Source: Microbulbifer sp. YPW16 (GTDB taxonomy: Bacteria; Pseudomonadota; Gammaproteobacteria; Pseudomonadales; Cellvibrionaceae). From it: DNA of 64,000 nt. Position numbers and translations under genes: made by a program. Where the stretch lies: contig NZ_CP089928.1 of assembly GCF_021290385.1 (NCBI RefSeq), positions 3,986,001 to 4,050,000 of the forward strand, given 5' to 3'. This document shows positions 40,772 to 50,214 of the stretch, piece by piece (the stretch's first letter is position 1; every line of letters starts with the position of its first letter). Under the pieces are notes generated by a model, which saw nothing but the letters and a program-made list of their open reading frames with translations, was not told where the DNA came from and did not search any database.

Positions 40772-43700
40772 ATGAGTGAAGCAGTCAAGAGCCCGCAGAA
40801 CGCGGCGCAACCCCAGCCCCAGAAGATTTCCCTGGACGATCGCTATACCACCCTCAGGGGCAGGGTACTGCTGTCGGGCATCCAGGCACTGGTGCGCCTG
40901 CCCATCGACCAGATGCGCATGGACCGGGCCCGCGGTCTCAATACCGCCACTTTTATCTCCGGTTACCGCGGCTCGCCCCTGGGCGGCTACGACCAGCAGC
41001 TGAGCCGCGCCGGCAAGCTGCTGCAGGAGCACAACATCCGCTTTGTCCCCGGTGTGAACGAGGAACTGGCGGCGACTTCCGTCTGGGGATCGCAGCAGGT
41101 AGGCCTGTTCGAAGGCGCCCAGGTGGATGGCGTCTGTGGTATCTGGTACGGCAAGACACCGGGTGTCGACCGCTCCGGTGATGCGTTCCGTCACGCCAAC
41201 GCGGCCGGCTCCTCCCCCAAGGGTGGTGCCCTGATCATTGCCGGCGACGACCACGGCTGCAAGTCGTCGTCCTATCCCGGGCAGTCCGAATTCGCCTTTG
41301 TGGATATGCATATCCCGGTGCTCAACCCATCCACCGTGCAGGAAGTGCTGGACTATGGCCACTACGGCCTGGAGCTGTCGCGCTTCAGCGGCTGCTGGGT
41401 GGCGATGATTACCCTGGCGGAAAACATGGACAGCTCTTCCACCGTGGAGGTGGATCCCGAGCGGGTGCAATTCAGTTACCCGGAAGTGGAGCGCCCGGAA
41501 GGTGGCCTGAACATCCGCAAGCAGGATAACCCGCTGGAACAGGAAGAGCGCCTGTGGCGCTACAAGCGCCCGGCTGCGCTGGCGTTTGCCCGCGCTAACA
41601 AACTGAACAAAGTGGTGCTCGACAACCCGCAGGCGACCCTGGGGATTGTCAGCACCGGCAAGGCCCACCTGGACCTGATGCAGGCCCTGGAAGACCTGGG
41701 CATTGACGAACAGCAGGCCCGCGACCTGGGTATCCGCATCCTCAAGGTGGGCATGACCTACCCGCTGGATGTCCCCGGTATCCAGGAGTTCGCCCGCGGG
41801 CTCGACCACCTGCTGGTACTCGAGGAAAAGCGTAGCCTGATGGAAGTGCAGCTGAAAGAGGAGCTGTACAACGTCCACCTCAAGGACCCGAATTTCCCCC
41901 GCATCCTGGGCAAGGTGGACGAGCACGATCAGCCGCTGATGCCAATGTACGGCGAGCTGTCGCCGGCGGTGGTGGCCCAGGTGCTGGGCCGGGTACTTGG
42001 TGACAGGGACCTTAGCGAGCGCGCGAAACACCGGCTGATGCGCCTGGACACCCTGGCCGAGCGTATTTCCCGGCAGGCCGGCTCCAGTGTGTCGCGCCTG
42101 CCGATGTTCTGTGCCGGTTGTCCCCATAACCGCTCCACCAAGGTACCTGAGGGTAGCCGTGCACTGGCGGGTATCGGCTGTCACTACATGGCCCAGTGGC
42201 TTGACCGCGAAACCTACACCTTTACCCAGATGGGCGCCGAGGGCGTCAACTGGGTTGGCCAGGCGCCATTCACCAGCGAGGAGCACGTATTCGTCAACCT
42301 CGGTGACGGTACCTATTTCCACTCCGGGATCCTCGCCATCCGCGCCTCCGTGGCGGCGAAGGTCAACATCACTTACAAGATCCTGTTCAATGATGCCGTG
42401 GCCATGACCGGCGGGCAGCCGCACGATGGCGAGCTGCACCCGGACATGATCTGCCGCCAGGTGCTGGCGGAGAACGTGGAAAAGGTTGTCCTGGTGATGG
42501 ACAACCCGGACAAGTACCGGGGCATGCTGACTTTCCCGAAAGAAGTCGAAATCCGCCACCGCGACCACATGCCGGTGGTGATGGAAGAGCTGCGCGAGAC
42601 CGCTGGCTGTACCGTGATCATTTATGACCAGACCTGCGCCACCGAGCTGCGCCGCAAGCGCAAGCGCGGCCTGCTGCCGCAGGCTGAGGGGCGCCCGTTC
42701 ATCAACGAACTGGTCTGTGAGGGCTGCGGTGACTGCGTCAAGCAGTCCAGTTGTATCGCGGTGGAGAAAGTGGACACCGCCTTTGGGGACAAGCGCCGCA
42801 TCAACCAGACCGGCTGTAACCAGGACATGTCCTGTGTGAACGGCTTCTGCCCCTCCTTCGTGACCGTGAAGGGTGGCAAGCTGAACAAACAGGCTGGTGT
42901 GGGCGACGTACTGCGCACCGAGGCCGGCAAACTGGAAATGCCGCAACTGCCGTCACTGGAGGAGCCCTATAACCTGCTGGTCACCGGTGTTGGTGGAACC
43001 GGCGTGGTGACCATCGGCGCGCTGCTGGCGATGGCGGCGCATATTGAGGGCAAGGCCACCAGCACCCTGGACCAGACCGGCCTGGCGCAGAAGGGCGGGG
43101 CGGTCTACTCCCACGTGCGGTTCGCCGCGGCGCCGGAGGCACTGAAAGCGGTGCGTATCTCTGACGGTCGCGCGGACTCCCTGCTGGCCTGCGACCTGAT
43201 CGCCGCGGGTAACCTGCAGGCCTGCCTGGCCAAGCTGGACGAAACCCATTCCCGGGCTGTCGTGAACACACACCTGAGCCCCACGGCAGCCTCGGTGCTC
43301 GGGCGTGAGGATGCGCATTCGCCCCAGGCGGTGCTGGACACCATCAGTGACACTGTGCGCGAGCTGGAAGCGGTGGAGGGCCACAAGCTCACCGAAGCCG
43401 CGCTCGGTGACACCCTGACCGCCAACATTTTTATGCTGGGCTTTGCCTGGCAGAAGGGCATGCTGCCGCTGGGCCTGGATGCCCTGCAGCAGGCTATCGA
43501 GCTGAACGGCGTGGCGGTGGAGGCCAACCTGCAGGGGTTCGCCGCCGGGCGCCTGGCGGCGGCCGACCGGGCCCGCCTTGACCAGCTGCTGACAGGCACT
43601 CGCCGCACGGCGCAGCTGCCCCGCACGCTGGAAGAGATCGTTGCCCACCGGGTGGGGCACCTGACCGGCTACCAGAACGCCGAGCTGGCGCGTCGTTACC

Positions 43701-44326
43701 AGGCGCTGGTGGACAGGGTCAGGGATGCCGAGATCCTGCGGGTGCCGGCGAGCGAGGCCCTGGCGGAAGTAGTTGCGCGTTATTACGCCAAGCTGCTGGC
43801 CTACAAGGATGAGTACGAGGTGGCCCGGCTCTACACTGACGGTCGCTTCACCAGTGCGCTGGAAGAGAATTTCGCCGGCGATTTCGAACTGGAGTTCAAC
43901 CTGGCACCGCCGCTGCTGGCACCGTTCGACAAGGCGCTGGGACGCCCGCGGAAGATGAAATTCGGCGGCTGGATGCACAAGGCGTTTGGCGTGCTGGCAC
44001 GCTTCAAGTTCCTGCGCGGCACGGCGTTTGATATTTTCGGTTACACCGCCGAGCGCCGCATGGAGCGCCAGCTGATCGGTGAGTACGAGCAGCTGGTGGA
44101 CCGGGTTATCGGTTCCCTCAATGCCGATAACCATGCCGCCGCGATCGAGCTGCTCAGTTATCCAGACCGTATCCGCGGTTATGGCCCGGTGAAAGAGGCC
44201 AGCGTCGAGGAGGCTCAAAAGTTCCGTAACGATGCGTTGGAGCGCTTCCAGAACCCCTCCAGTGGTACCGGTGCGAGCCGACCGGTCGAGGTGTTTGACC
44301 CCGCGACTGCGCAGCAGGTGGGATAA
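40772..44326 (+). CDS. Indolepyruvate ferredoxin oxidoreductase family protein (fused alpha-gamma subunits)
   Basis: This TPP- and iron-sulfur-dependent enzyme oxidatively decarboxylates aryl or branched-chain 2-oxo acids to acyl-CoA. The start at 40772 is preceded by GAAGTAGG and gives 1184 aa; the frame is open to 40709. Order of domains: N-terminal pyrimidine-binding (RGSPLGGYD region), TPP-binding domain with CAGCPHN near residue 445 and the GDGTYFHSG magnesium loop, a four-Cys iron-sulfur segment (CEGCGDC...C) near 650, then the gamma-type domain (GVGGTGVVTIG, near 745) and a C-terminal helical part (DUF6537-like). The fusion of IorA- and IorB-like parts is usual in this gammaproteobacterial version. 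It is followed by a strong terminator. Confidence 0.9.
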   Translation: MSEAVKSPQNAAQPQPQKISLDDRYTTLRGRVLLSGIQALVRLPIDQMRMDRARGLNTATFISGYRGSPLGGYDQQLSRAGKLLQEHNIRFVPGVNEELAATSVWGSQQVGLFEGAQVDGVCGIWYGKTPGVDRSGDAFRHANAAGSSPKGGALIIAGDDHGCKSSSYPGQSEFAFVDMHIPVLNPSTVQEVLDYGHYGLELSRFSGCWVAMITLAENMDSSSTVEVDPERVQFSYPEVERPEGGLNIRKQDNPLEQEERLWRYKRPAALAFARANKLNKVVLDNPQATLGIVSTGKAHLDLMQALEDLGIDEQQARDLGIRILKVGMTYPLDVPGIQEFARGLDHLLVLEEKRSLMEVQLKEELYNVHLKDPNFPRILGKVDEHDQPLMPMYGELSPAVVAQVLGRVLGDRDLSERAKHRLMRLDTLAERISRQAGSSVSRLPMFCAGCPHNRSTKVPEGSRALAGIGCHYMAQWLDRETYTFTQMGAEGVNWVGQAPFTSEEHVFVNLGDGTYFHSGILAIRASVAAKVNITYKILFNDAVAMTGGQPHDGELHPDMICRQVLAENVEKVVLVMDNPDKYRGMLTFPKEVEIRHRDHMPVVMEELRETAGCTVIIYDQTCATELRRKRKRGLLPQAEGRPFINELVCEGCGDCVKQSSCIAVEKVDTAFGDKRRINQTGCNQDMSCVNGFCPSFVTVKGGKLNKQAGVGDVLRTEAGKLEMPQLPSLEEPYNLLVTGVGGTGVVTIGALLAMAAHIEGKATSTLDQTGLAQKGGAVYSHVRFAAAPEALKAVRISDGRADSLLACDLIAAGNLQACLAKLDETHSRAVVNTHLSPTAASVLGREDAHSPQAVLDTISDTVRELEAVEGHKLTEAALGDTLTANIFMLGFAWQKGMLPLGLDALQQAIELNGVAVEANLQGFAAGRLAAADRARLDQLLTGTRRTAQLPRTLEEIVAHRVGHLTGYQNAELARRYQALVDRVRDAEILRVPASEALAEVVARYYAKLLAYKDEYEVARLYTDGRFTSALEENFAGDFELEFNLAPPLLAPFDKALGRPRKMKFGGWMHKAFGVLARFKFLRGTAFDIFGYTAERRMERQLIGEYEQLVDRVIGSLNADNHAAAIELLSYPDRIRGYGPVKEASVEEAQKFRNDALERFQNPSSGTGASRPVEVFDPATAQQVG

Positions 44327-44343
44327 CCAGGCACGGCAACAGG

Positions 44344-44371
44344 AAAGGGCCCTTCCGGGGCCCTTTTTTTT
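44344..44371 (+). terminator. Rho-independent terminator after the oxidoreductase gene
   Basis: AAAGGGCCC-TTCCG-GGGCCCTTT is an exact 9-bp stem running into eight T. It sits between the oxidoreductase and the convergent porin gene. Confidence 0.93.
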
Positions 44372-44398
44372 GTGCCGGGTTCCGTGCTGTGCTGCCGG

Positions 44399-45688
44399 CT
44401 ACCAGCTCATCTGTGCGCGGATGCCCAGCTGGTCAGTACCGTCGCCGGTGAAGTCATCGTCACCGAAACGGAGGTTGAGCATAAAGCGCACTTTGGGGTT
44501 GTGGTAATAATTGACGCCCACAATCCAGCTGTCCGCTTCCAGGTCGGGTATCTCATCGTTCTGGATCGACTCATAGCGGGCCGTAAGCTCCCAGGCCCCC
44601 CAGGGGCTGCTGGGCTTGGCTGACTTGAAGACGCCTTTCTTGCTGTTATAGGGCTTGTGCTCACCGGTGATCAGCCAGCTGCCCTGGATATACCAGGCGT
44701 GGACGTCCTGGTCGCCGATAAAGCAGCCGAAATCCGGATCGCATTCAAACGTTGGCGGTGCGTCAAACAGGTCCTCGAAGAAGATCTCGGAAACCGAGTA
44801 TTCGCCCTCGTAGTCGCCATAGGCGTATTCCATCTGGGCGTAAAACGGTCCCCAGGTGCCGGCCAGCTCCAGGCCGGTGATGTGTACGGCGCCGCCCTGG
44901 GAGCCGAGAAAGAATTCGTCGTCACCGAAATCGCCAAAGAAGAATTCCTCGTCACCGGGAGTCAGGGCAATCAGCTGGCTGGGTCCGCGTCGGCCGGCAT
45001 AGTCGGCGTCGGCCTCAAACGGCTCCGTCTCCCGGTTGGCGTTTTCATAGCTGTATGAAGCGCCCAGGTGGATGGTGCTCAGCTCGTTGTTGATCGGTGC
45101 CCAGGTGAAGCGGCCTGCCGCACCGACGCCCTCATTGCGGGGAGTATCGGCGTTGCGCAGGTTAAACGCCATGATCCCGGCGGTGTAGCAGTCCCAGTAA
45201 TTGTTCCAGCCAATGCCCTGCTGGAACTGGCGCCCGTCATAAATGCCCGTGGCGGTGGTAAAGGGTCGCTCCAGCATCAGGATTTCATTGGAACTGGTGA
45301 GCTCCTCCATCGCCCGGAACGGTTTGAACTGGCCGACCCTGATCTGCCCACCGTAAAAATCGTGGCCGATCCAGACCTCGCGGAAGCCGGCCAGGGTGTC
45401 GCCGGCGGCAAAATCCTGCTCAAGCTTGTATTCCCAGTTGTAAGCCTCGCCGGTCAGGGTGATCCGGGCGCGGCGGAATTCGGTGGTGCTGACAGGGTCG
45501 TCGATATCGGTATCGAAAAGGTAGGTATCAAAGTGAATGCGGCCACCCAGCTCGGCGGAAAAGTTTCCATCATCGGAAACGATTTCCAGGCCGCCACTGG
45601 TCTTGGCCGTGTCCGCGTGGGCGGGGATGAAAGAAAGCCCCAGCCATGCGGGTGTGAGCAGTGGGAGGATAAGCTTGCGGGTGTCCAT
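44399..45688 (-). CDS. OprP/OprO-type phosphate-selective porin
   Basis: The 429-aa outer membrane porin starts at 45688 (MDTRKLILP) with a signal peptide ending IPAHA. Upstream residues in the frame to 45841 are not signal-like. Mature strands are GLEIVSDDGNFSAELGGRIHFDTYLF near the start, TTEFRRARITLTGEAY, and a final GTDQLGIRAQMSW ending in Trp, the aromatic residue needed for barrel assembly. The OprP/OprO family takes up phosphate and polyphosphate; many relatives, however, are general porins, so selectivity is not proven. A phosphate box is not visible. It is convergent with the oxidoreductase gene. Confidence 0.85.
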   Translation of the reverse strand: MDTRKLILPLLTPAWLGLSFIPAHADTAKTSGGLEIVSDDGNFSAELGGRIHFDTYLFDTDIDDPVSTTEFRRARITLTGEAYNWEYKLEQDFAAGDTLAGFREVWIGHDFYGGQIRVGQFKPFRAMEELTSSNEILMLERPFTTATGIYDGRQFQQGIGWNNYWDCYTAGIMAFNLRNADTPRNEGVGAAGRFTWAPINNELSTIHLGASYSYENANRETEPFEADADYAGRRGPSQLIALTPGDEEFFFGDFGDDEFFLGSQGGAVHITGLELAGTWGPFYAQMEYAYGDYEGEYSVSEIFFEDLFDAPPTFECDPDFGCFIGDQDVHAWYIQGSWLITGEHKPYNSKKGVFKSAKPSSPWGAWELTARYESIQNDEIPDLEADSWIVGVNYYHNPKVRFMLNLRFGDDDFTGDGTDQLGIRAQMSW

Positions 45689-45964
45689 ACCAGGCTCCGG
45701 GATGCCGTTGCGTTCCGCACCGGGCACGGTGCCTCCAGAGTCTAGACAATGGCGTGTAGGGCGCTGCAATAATGGCGCGCGGGATCGCCTGTAAGGCGCA
45801 ATATTACCGGCCTGTGAGTGTCCGGTTACAATGGAATCCAACCGCCGGCGAGGGCGTTGCGGTATTGCCGCGCGCCAGTTATCAGTTTGCCGGCGGTTGT
45901 TTCTTTCGGGAGGGAGTCCCGGGCCGTCCCTCGCCCGGGTTTGTTTGGCGGGGCTGTGGTCAGC

Positions 45965-46873
45965 TCAGAGCTGCTTCAGGCGGAATCCCTGCTGTTCCAG
46001 TCCCTCGAGCACGCTTCTTTCGCCGGCGAGATGCCCGGCGCCGACAATAACAAACAGGCTGCCATGCCGGTTGCTGAACTCAGCGATCTTTTCCGTCATG
46101 GTGTGGTTGCGGTCGAAGAAAATCACATCGTAAAGGGAGGCGTATTCGGGGTGTTCCCGCAGCCCCTCGGCGATTACCAGTTCGTACAGCTCGTCCATGT
46201 CACCGGACTTCCAGGCCGAAGTCATGCGCGGGACAAAGGACTGCACTTCCTCGAGTTGTTCCAGGGTCTGCTCCAGCAGCAGGTCCGGGTTTTCCAGGTT
46301 ATTGAGCATCTCCAGCTGCGCCACGATTCCCTCAAGCTCCAGCACCGGCTTGTCTGACTTGTGCGCCTTGAGCAGGAAGTGGCGGTCGATACCCAGTCCG
46401 GGCTCCAGTCCCTGTGCCCGCAGCTCCACCATACTCATGCTGACCATGGCAATAGCCGGGCGCTGGCGCATGAACATGGCCTCGGGGATCTTGCGCCGCT
46501 CTAGCCACGCCTGCAATTGTCCGTAAACATCTGCCGACAGGTCATCTTTCAACGTCCGTTGCCCCTGGTAGACAGAGGCCTGCATGATTTGCTGTTGCAG
46601 CGCCAGGTCGGATTCAGCGGCCAGGACATCGGCCTCGACCACCAGTGCGTCACTTTCCCCGTAGGCCTGTTCAATTTCCTCGCGCAGTGGGTAGAAACCA
46701 CTGTTGGCCAGGTGTACCGAGCCCAGCAGGTAGACAGTCTGGTTATCTTTCTGGGCAACCCAGAATACCCCCTTGTCGTTGGCCGCGAAGGCCAGCGCAG
46801 AGAAGGCCAGGAACAGCAGTGCGGTCCATGCACGAGCGAGATTTGCGTATGAGAGGAGCCTGGTGTGTTTCAT
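45965..46873 (-). CDS. TraB/GumN family protein, exported
   Basis: The start at 46873, with AAGGAAAATC upstream, gives 302 aa and a signal peptide (MKHTRLLSYANLARAWTALL..., cleavage after AFAA, about residue 31). The TraB/GumN domain follows: VYLLGSVHLANSGFYPL, an E-rich ALVVEADVLA segment, QLEMLNNL and DVIFFDRNHTMTEKI, ending in VIVGAGHLAGERSV (GAGH with conserved Gly and His). TraB/GumN proteins are related to erythromycin esterase and Tiki metalloproteases, and the GAGH and SVHL histidines and Glu residues may bind metal. The substrate is unknown. It is divergent from the glycosyltransferase gene. Confidence 0.85.
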   Translation of the reverse strand: MKHTRLLSYANLARAWTALLFLAFSALAFAANDKGVFWVAQKDNQTVYLLGSVHLANSGFYPLREEIEQAYGESDALVVEADVLAAESDLALQQQIMQASVYQGQRTLKDDLSADVYGQLQAWLERRKIPEAMFMRQRPAIAMVSMSMVELRAQGLEPGLGIDRHFLLKAHKSDKPVLELEGIVAQLEMLNNLENPDLLLEQTLEQLEEVQSFVPRMTSAWKSGDMDELYELVIAEGLREHPEYASLYDVIFFDRNHTMTEKIAEFSNRHGSLFVIVGAGHLAGERSVLEGLEQQGFRLKQL

Positions 46874-47070
46874 CAAGATTTTCCTTATGAATTTTCCCTG
46901 TGAAAATTCCATTACCTTGGCGGGCCATGCTAGCACGCCAGGAATCTGTGATTCGAGCTGGCTAACCTGCCTGAACGCACGGATTGTAAAAAATGTGTTG
47001 TGCACCTCGGCAGAAGTTCCCTGTTTCCGGACAATAGCCGAAAAAAACATAGTACGGGTTTTGACGTTAC

Positions 47071-48180
47071 ATGCGAGTAGTTCAAATATTGCCCGATTTT
47101 GACGGGGGAGAGCTGGCGCGGTCCACCCTGGACCTGGCCCAGGAACTGATGCGACGAGGCCACGAGTGTATCGTCATTTCCAGTGGCGGCGAGCTGGTGC
47201 CACGTCTCACCATGCGGGGCGGCAGGCATTTCCAGTTGCCGGTCAGCAAGCGTTCCCTCTTGAGCCTGCGGGTTGTGGGGCGGTTACGAAGGCTTTTGCG
47301 CGACCTGGACGCTGACGTACTGCATGTCAGTGGCGCTGTACCCGCACGGCTTGCGTGGCAAGCCTGGCGGCGTATGCCTGCGGCTGCTCGTCCCCGCCTG
47401 GTTACCAGTGCGCACGATGAGAGTGGCAATGGCTTTTTTACCCGGGCACAGGTTTATGGGGAGCGGGTTATCGCCGTGTCAGAGTGGCTGGCCAAATCCC
47501 TGCACGAACGCAATCCCAGGCGCCTGGCAGGTTCCCCGAATGTAATCTGGCGCGGCGTGAATACCCGGGAATTCGATCGCTCGGCAGTTGTGTCCGGCCA
47601 GTGGCAGTTGCGTTTGCTGAACGAGTATCCCCAGCTGGAGGGCAAGAACTGGTTACTGATTCCGGCCCCCCTCGCACCCGGCAACGGGCAGCAGGTTTTC
47701 CTGCAGTTGCTGTCCGCGCTGGGCCGGGAGCGCGGGGACGTTTTCGGGCTGGTGGTGGGTGACCCACCCGTGGGGCAGGAAAAGTTTGCCCGCAAGCTGG
47801 AAAAACTCGCCCTGGACCTGGGCCTCGAGGATAAGGTGCTTTTCCTCGGGGCCCGCCGGGATATGCGCGAGCTGTATGCCAGTTCGCAGATTACCTATCA
47901 CCTGGCAGAGCAACCGGGGCCGCATTCAGCCAGGGTCAGTGAGGCATTGGCAATGAACTGCCCGGTGATGTGTTACAGCGACGATGGTGCGGCGGAAACC
48001 GTGCAGCGCTGTTTTTCCCGGGGCCTGGTGGAGCGGGGCGATTTTGATGGGCTGGTACAGAAAAGCCTGTCAATTCTCGATCGGCGGGGTGAGCTGAATT
48101 TCGCCGGGCTCAGTGTCGATGAGACTGCTGCGCAGGTCTTGCAGATTTACGAAGAGCTCTGTCAGTCCCCCACAGCCTGA
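47071..48180 (+). CDS. Glycosyltransferase family 4, N-terminal Rossmann type
   Basis: The 369-aa GT-B glycosyltransferase has the N-terminal domain ILPDFDGGELARSTLDLA with the glycine turn and ADVLHVSGAVPARLAW, and the C-terminal domain with GLVVGDPP, VLFLGARRDM and the E-x7-E-type motif in SEALAMNCPVMCYSDDG. The donor and acceptor cannot be read. It overlaps the next glycosyltransferase gene tail-to-tail by 19 bases. Together with the opposite-strand gene it resembles the paired glycosyltransferases of lipopolysaccharide core or heptosyltransferase-side loci, but this is only contextual. Confidence 0.82.
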   Translation: MRVVQILPDFDGGELARSTLDLAQELMRRGHECIVISSGGELVPRLTMRGGRHFQLPVSKRSLLSLRVVGRLRRLLRDLDADVLHVSGAVPARLAWQAWRRMPAAARPRLVTSAHDESGNGFFTRAQVYGERVIAVSEWLAKSLHERNPRRLAGSPNVIWRGVNTREFDRSAVVSGQWQLRLLNEYPQLEGKNWLLIPAPLAPGNGQQVFLQLLSALGRERGDVFGLVVGDPPVGQEKFARKLEKLALDLGLEDKVLFLGARRDMRELYASSQITYHLAEQPGPHSARVSEALAMNCPVMCYSDDGAAETVQRCFSRGLVERGDFDGLVQKSLSILDRRGELNFAGLSVDETAAQVLQIYEELCQSPTA

Positions 48181-49187
48181 TCGCGGGCCAGCAGCTTGCA
48201 GTAAACTTCCCAGGTCGCAGAGGCCATGGAGTCCAGGGTGAGCTGCTGTGCCGCCCGGGAAAATACGGGTGCAAAAACACTGTCCAGCTCATCTCTTTCC
48301 CCGAGTGCTGCCCGGATTCGCTCTGCCAGGTGTTCGGGGTCATCTGTTCCCAGCAGGAAACGTGGCGGCACGAACTCCTCCGCGACGCCGACCTGGCGGC
48401 ACAACACGGGCCTCCGCTGCAACAGCGCATCGATTAACAGGTAGGTAGATTCCTCGCTGCGTGATGGGATTACGGTGATTGCCGTTGTCGGTTGGGCTGC
48501 CCCATCCCGGGCGGCGGTAAAGTGGACCCGGTCATCGATTCCCAGTATCTCGCAGGTTTTTCTCAGGTTTCCCTGCTCGGGTCCTGAGCCCGCAACTGTC
48601 AGGGAAACCCCGGGCAATCCCGCTACTGCCTGGAGTAACTGTTCTGACCGGTTCGTTTTGGTGAGCCGGCATGGCAGCAGCAGGTCAGTTGCGCCCGCCG
48701 GTGGCTGCTGGTTGCCGGGATCACCTGGCGGCTGGGGTTCAATGCCGTTGGGAATCACATGCCAGGACAGCCGGGAGTTGGCAACCGCAGACTGGCTCAC
48801 GGCGATGCGGGCATCGAAGGCGCTGGCAAGCTTGTCCCGTGGGTGGCGGACATTGTGCCGGGTAATGATGTGCTTCAGGTTTGTATAGGGCTGGACTGCA
48901 GCCAGCAGTTGCGCTGACTTGCTGCCGTGTCCGTGGACGATCTGGAAGTTGCCGGCGCGCAGCTGGTTGGCCAGTCGCCAGACCAGGTTGGGGTGGTGGC
49001 GGCTCCGGTCAGTGTTCAGGGGAATAAAATCAACGGCCCCGTCCAGCACCTCCCGGTAACGGGGGTGGGCGATAACCGTAACCGTCGCGCCGGTATTGTG
49101 GGCCTGCCAGCGACTCAGGTCGACCACATGTCTTTCAATACTGCCATGCTCGCGGCTGGCAATCAGGTGGCAAATATTCTGGATCAT
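48162..49187 (-). CDS. Glycosyltransferase family 4-like protein
   Basis: The start at 49187 (MIQNICHLI) gives 341 aa; the frame is open to 49238. The N-terminal half contains VHGHGSKSAQLLAAVQPY and IITRHNVRHPRDK; the C-terminal half has LLLPCRLTKTNRSEQLLQAV, a glycosyltransferase-group-1-like core, ESTYLLIDALLQRRPVLCRQVG with the E-x7 donor loop, and DDPEHLAERIRAAL. In the acceptor region the sequence is shorter than in the gene opposite. It shares 19 bases of 3' end with that gene. The function is probably sugar transfer to the lipopolysaccharide core, unproven. Confidence 0.75.
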   Translation of the reverse strand: MIQNICHLIASREHGSIERHVVDLSRWQAHNTGATVTVIAHPRYREVLDGAVDFIPLNTDRSRHHPNLVWRLANQLRAGNFQIVHGHGSKSAQLLAAVQPYTNLKHIITRHNVRHPRDKLASAFDARIAVSQSAVANSRLSWHVIPNGIEPQPPGDPGNQQPPAGATDLLLPCRLTKTNRSEQLLQAVAGLPGVSLTVAGSGPEQGNLRKTCEILGIDDRVHFTAARDGAAQPTTAITVIPSRSEESTYLLIDALLQRRPVLCRQVGVAEEFVPPRFLLGTDDPEHLAERIRAALGERDELDSVFAPVFSRAAQQLTLDSMASATWEVYCKLLARDQAVGD

Positions 49188-49487
49188 TATTAATTCAGCT
49201 CTGCGCCCGTTCCGGGGCCGTTCACTGTAAGTTCGCACTGTTATGCCCGCCGGAAATTATTCCTGGCTGTTTCCGGGTAATGCAAGACCTGTGCGCAGGG
49301 CACAGCGACCCCGCGGCAAATGCTCAAAGGCACAGGGCGGAATTGCTGCTTCATCCTTCAGTTGTTAAATATTCTCGGTGGTCGCGGTGACAATACGGTG
49401 ATCGGCGGATGACGCTTTTGTTACCGCAGTGTTGGTGCCTGGGGGAGGGCGTGTCGGGCGATTACCGGCAATCGCCGGGATTGCTGG
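49188..49487. other. Intergenic region without a supported gene
   Basis: This 300-base stretch between the glycosyltransferase and pagL shows no good frame, no repeat and no terminator with a T run. It must hold the glycosyltransferase promoter (reading leftward) and the pagL 3' end. Confidence 0.4.
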
Positions 49488-50045
49488 TCAGAAAGAAAAA
49501 TGCCAGTTGATGGAGGCGAAATCGAAGCCCGGGTTGGGGGTGTTGGTGTAGGCGTTGGAGAAGTGGCTGTAGCGCAAGGACACAGAGCAGCCACCGGGCA
49601 GGCGGTAACCGCCGACAAAGTGCAGGGCAAAGTTGGGTTTCGTGGTCAACTCGATGTCACCGAAACTCTTGTGCGTCAGGTAGGCGGCGCCGACGCCGGC
49701 CTCGGCAAAGAGACCATGGTGGTTGCCGCCGGGATACCAGCGCAACACCGGTTTCAGCTCGAGGACCTCCTGGTGCTGGTCTTCCCCCAGGTGCTGCTCC
49801 CAGAGCCGGGAATAACTGCCCTGTACCCACCATTGCCACAGACCCGAGCGAAACTGGAACCCGGCAAAGTCATGGGCGTAACTGAAACCGGCCATCTCAG
49901 CGCTGGAAATCGACTCACTCTGGATGAGTGTATTATCCAGGCCCTTGCCCGCACTGATGATAAATTCCTGGTCGGCCATGACCGGGGCGGCGTTGATCAG
50001 GGTGCCGAGAAAAAGGGCGGGCGGGATTCCGCGCATGAAACTCAC
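49488..50045 (-). CDS. pagL: Lipid A 3-O-deacylase PagL
   Basis: The 185-aa outer membrane eight-stranded barrel removes the 3-O acyl chain of lipid A. A signal peptide (about residues 1-24, ending VMADQ) is followed by barrel strands. The catalytic His-Ser pair is in RYSHFSNAYTNTPNPG, matching the PagL motif YSHFSNA; the C-terminal INWHFSF ends in Phe. The length matches Pseudomonas PagL (173 aa). It lies directly downstream of the sigma factor gene on the same strand (169 bases apart), but a hairpin lies in between. Confidence 0.9.
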   Translation of the reverse strand: MSFMRGIPPALFLGTLINAAPVMADQEFIISAGKGLDNTLIQSESISSAEMAGFSYAHDFAGFQFRSGLWQWWVQGSYSRLWEQHLGEDQHQEVLELKPVLRWYPGGNHHGLFAEAGVGAAYLTHKSFGDIELTTKPNFALHFVGGYRLPGGCSVSLRYSHFSNAYTNTPNPGFDFASINWHFSF

Positions 50046-50151
50046 TTGATTGGTCGATTTACGTGGTGGCCCGATGACGGTTGCTGGCCCGGGTCAGGGA
50101 AAAGCCTAGCCAGATATTCAGCGATGGCAAGTGGCGCGTCAAACGCAGAGT

Positions 50152-50183
50152 GCCGCCACGGTGCAAAAAGGCACGGTGGCGGC
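50152..50183 (-). other. Hairpin between the sigma factor gene and pagL
   Basis: GCCGCCACGGTGC (50152-50164) and GCACGGTGGCGGC (50171-50183) form a 13-bp stem with one mismatch around the loop AAAAAG. It may attenuate read-through from the sigma gene into pagL. No T run follows on the reverse strand. Confidence 0.45.
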
Positions 50184-50214
50184 AGTCGGGGGGCTGGTGC
50201 GTTGCGGTGGCGCG

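Noticed and set aside
40571-42946. 791-codon reverse frame under the oxidoreductase
   Set aside because: Long antisense frames are expected in GC-rich coding DNA; no domain recognised, and the forward frame has TPP and iron-sulfur motifs.
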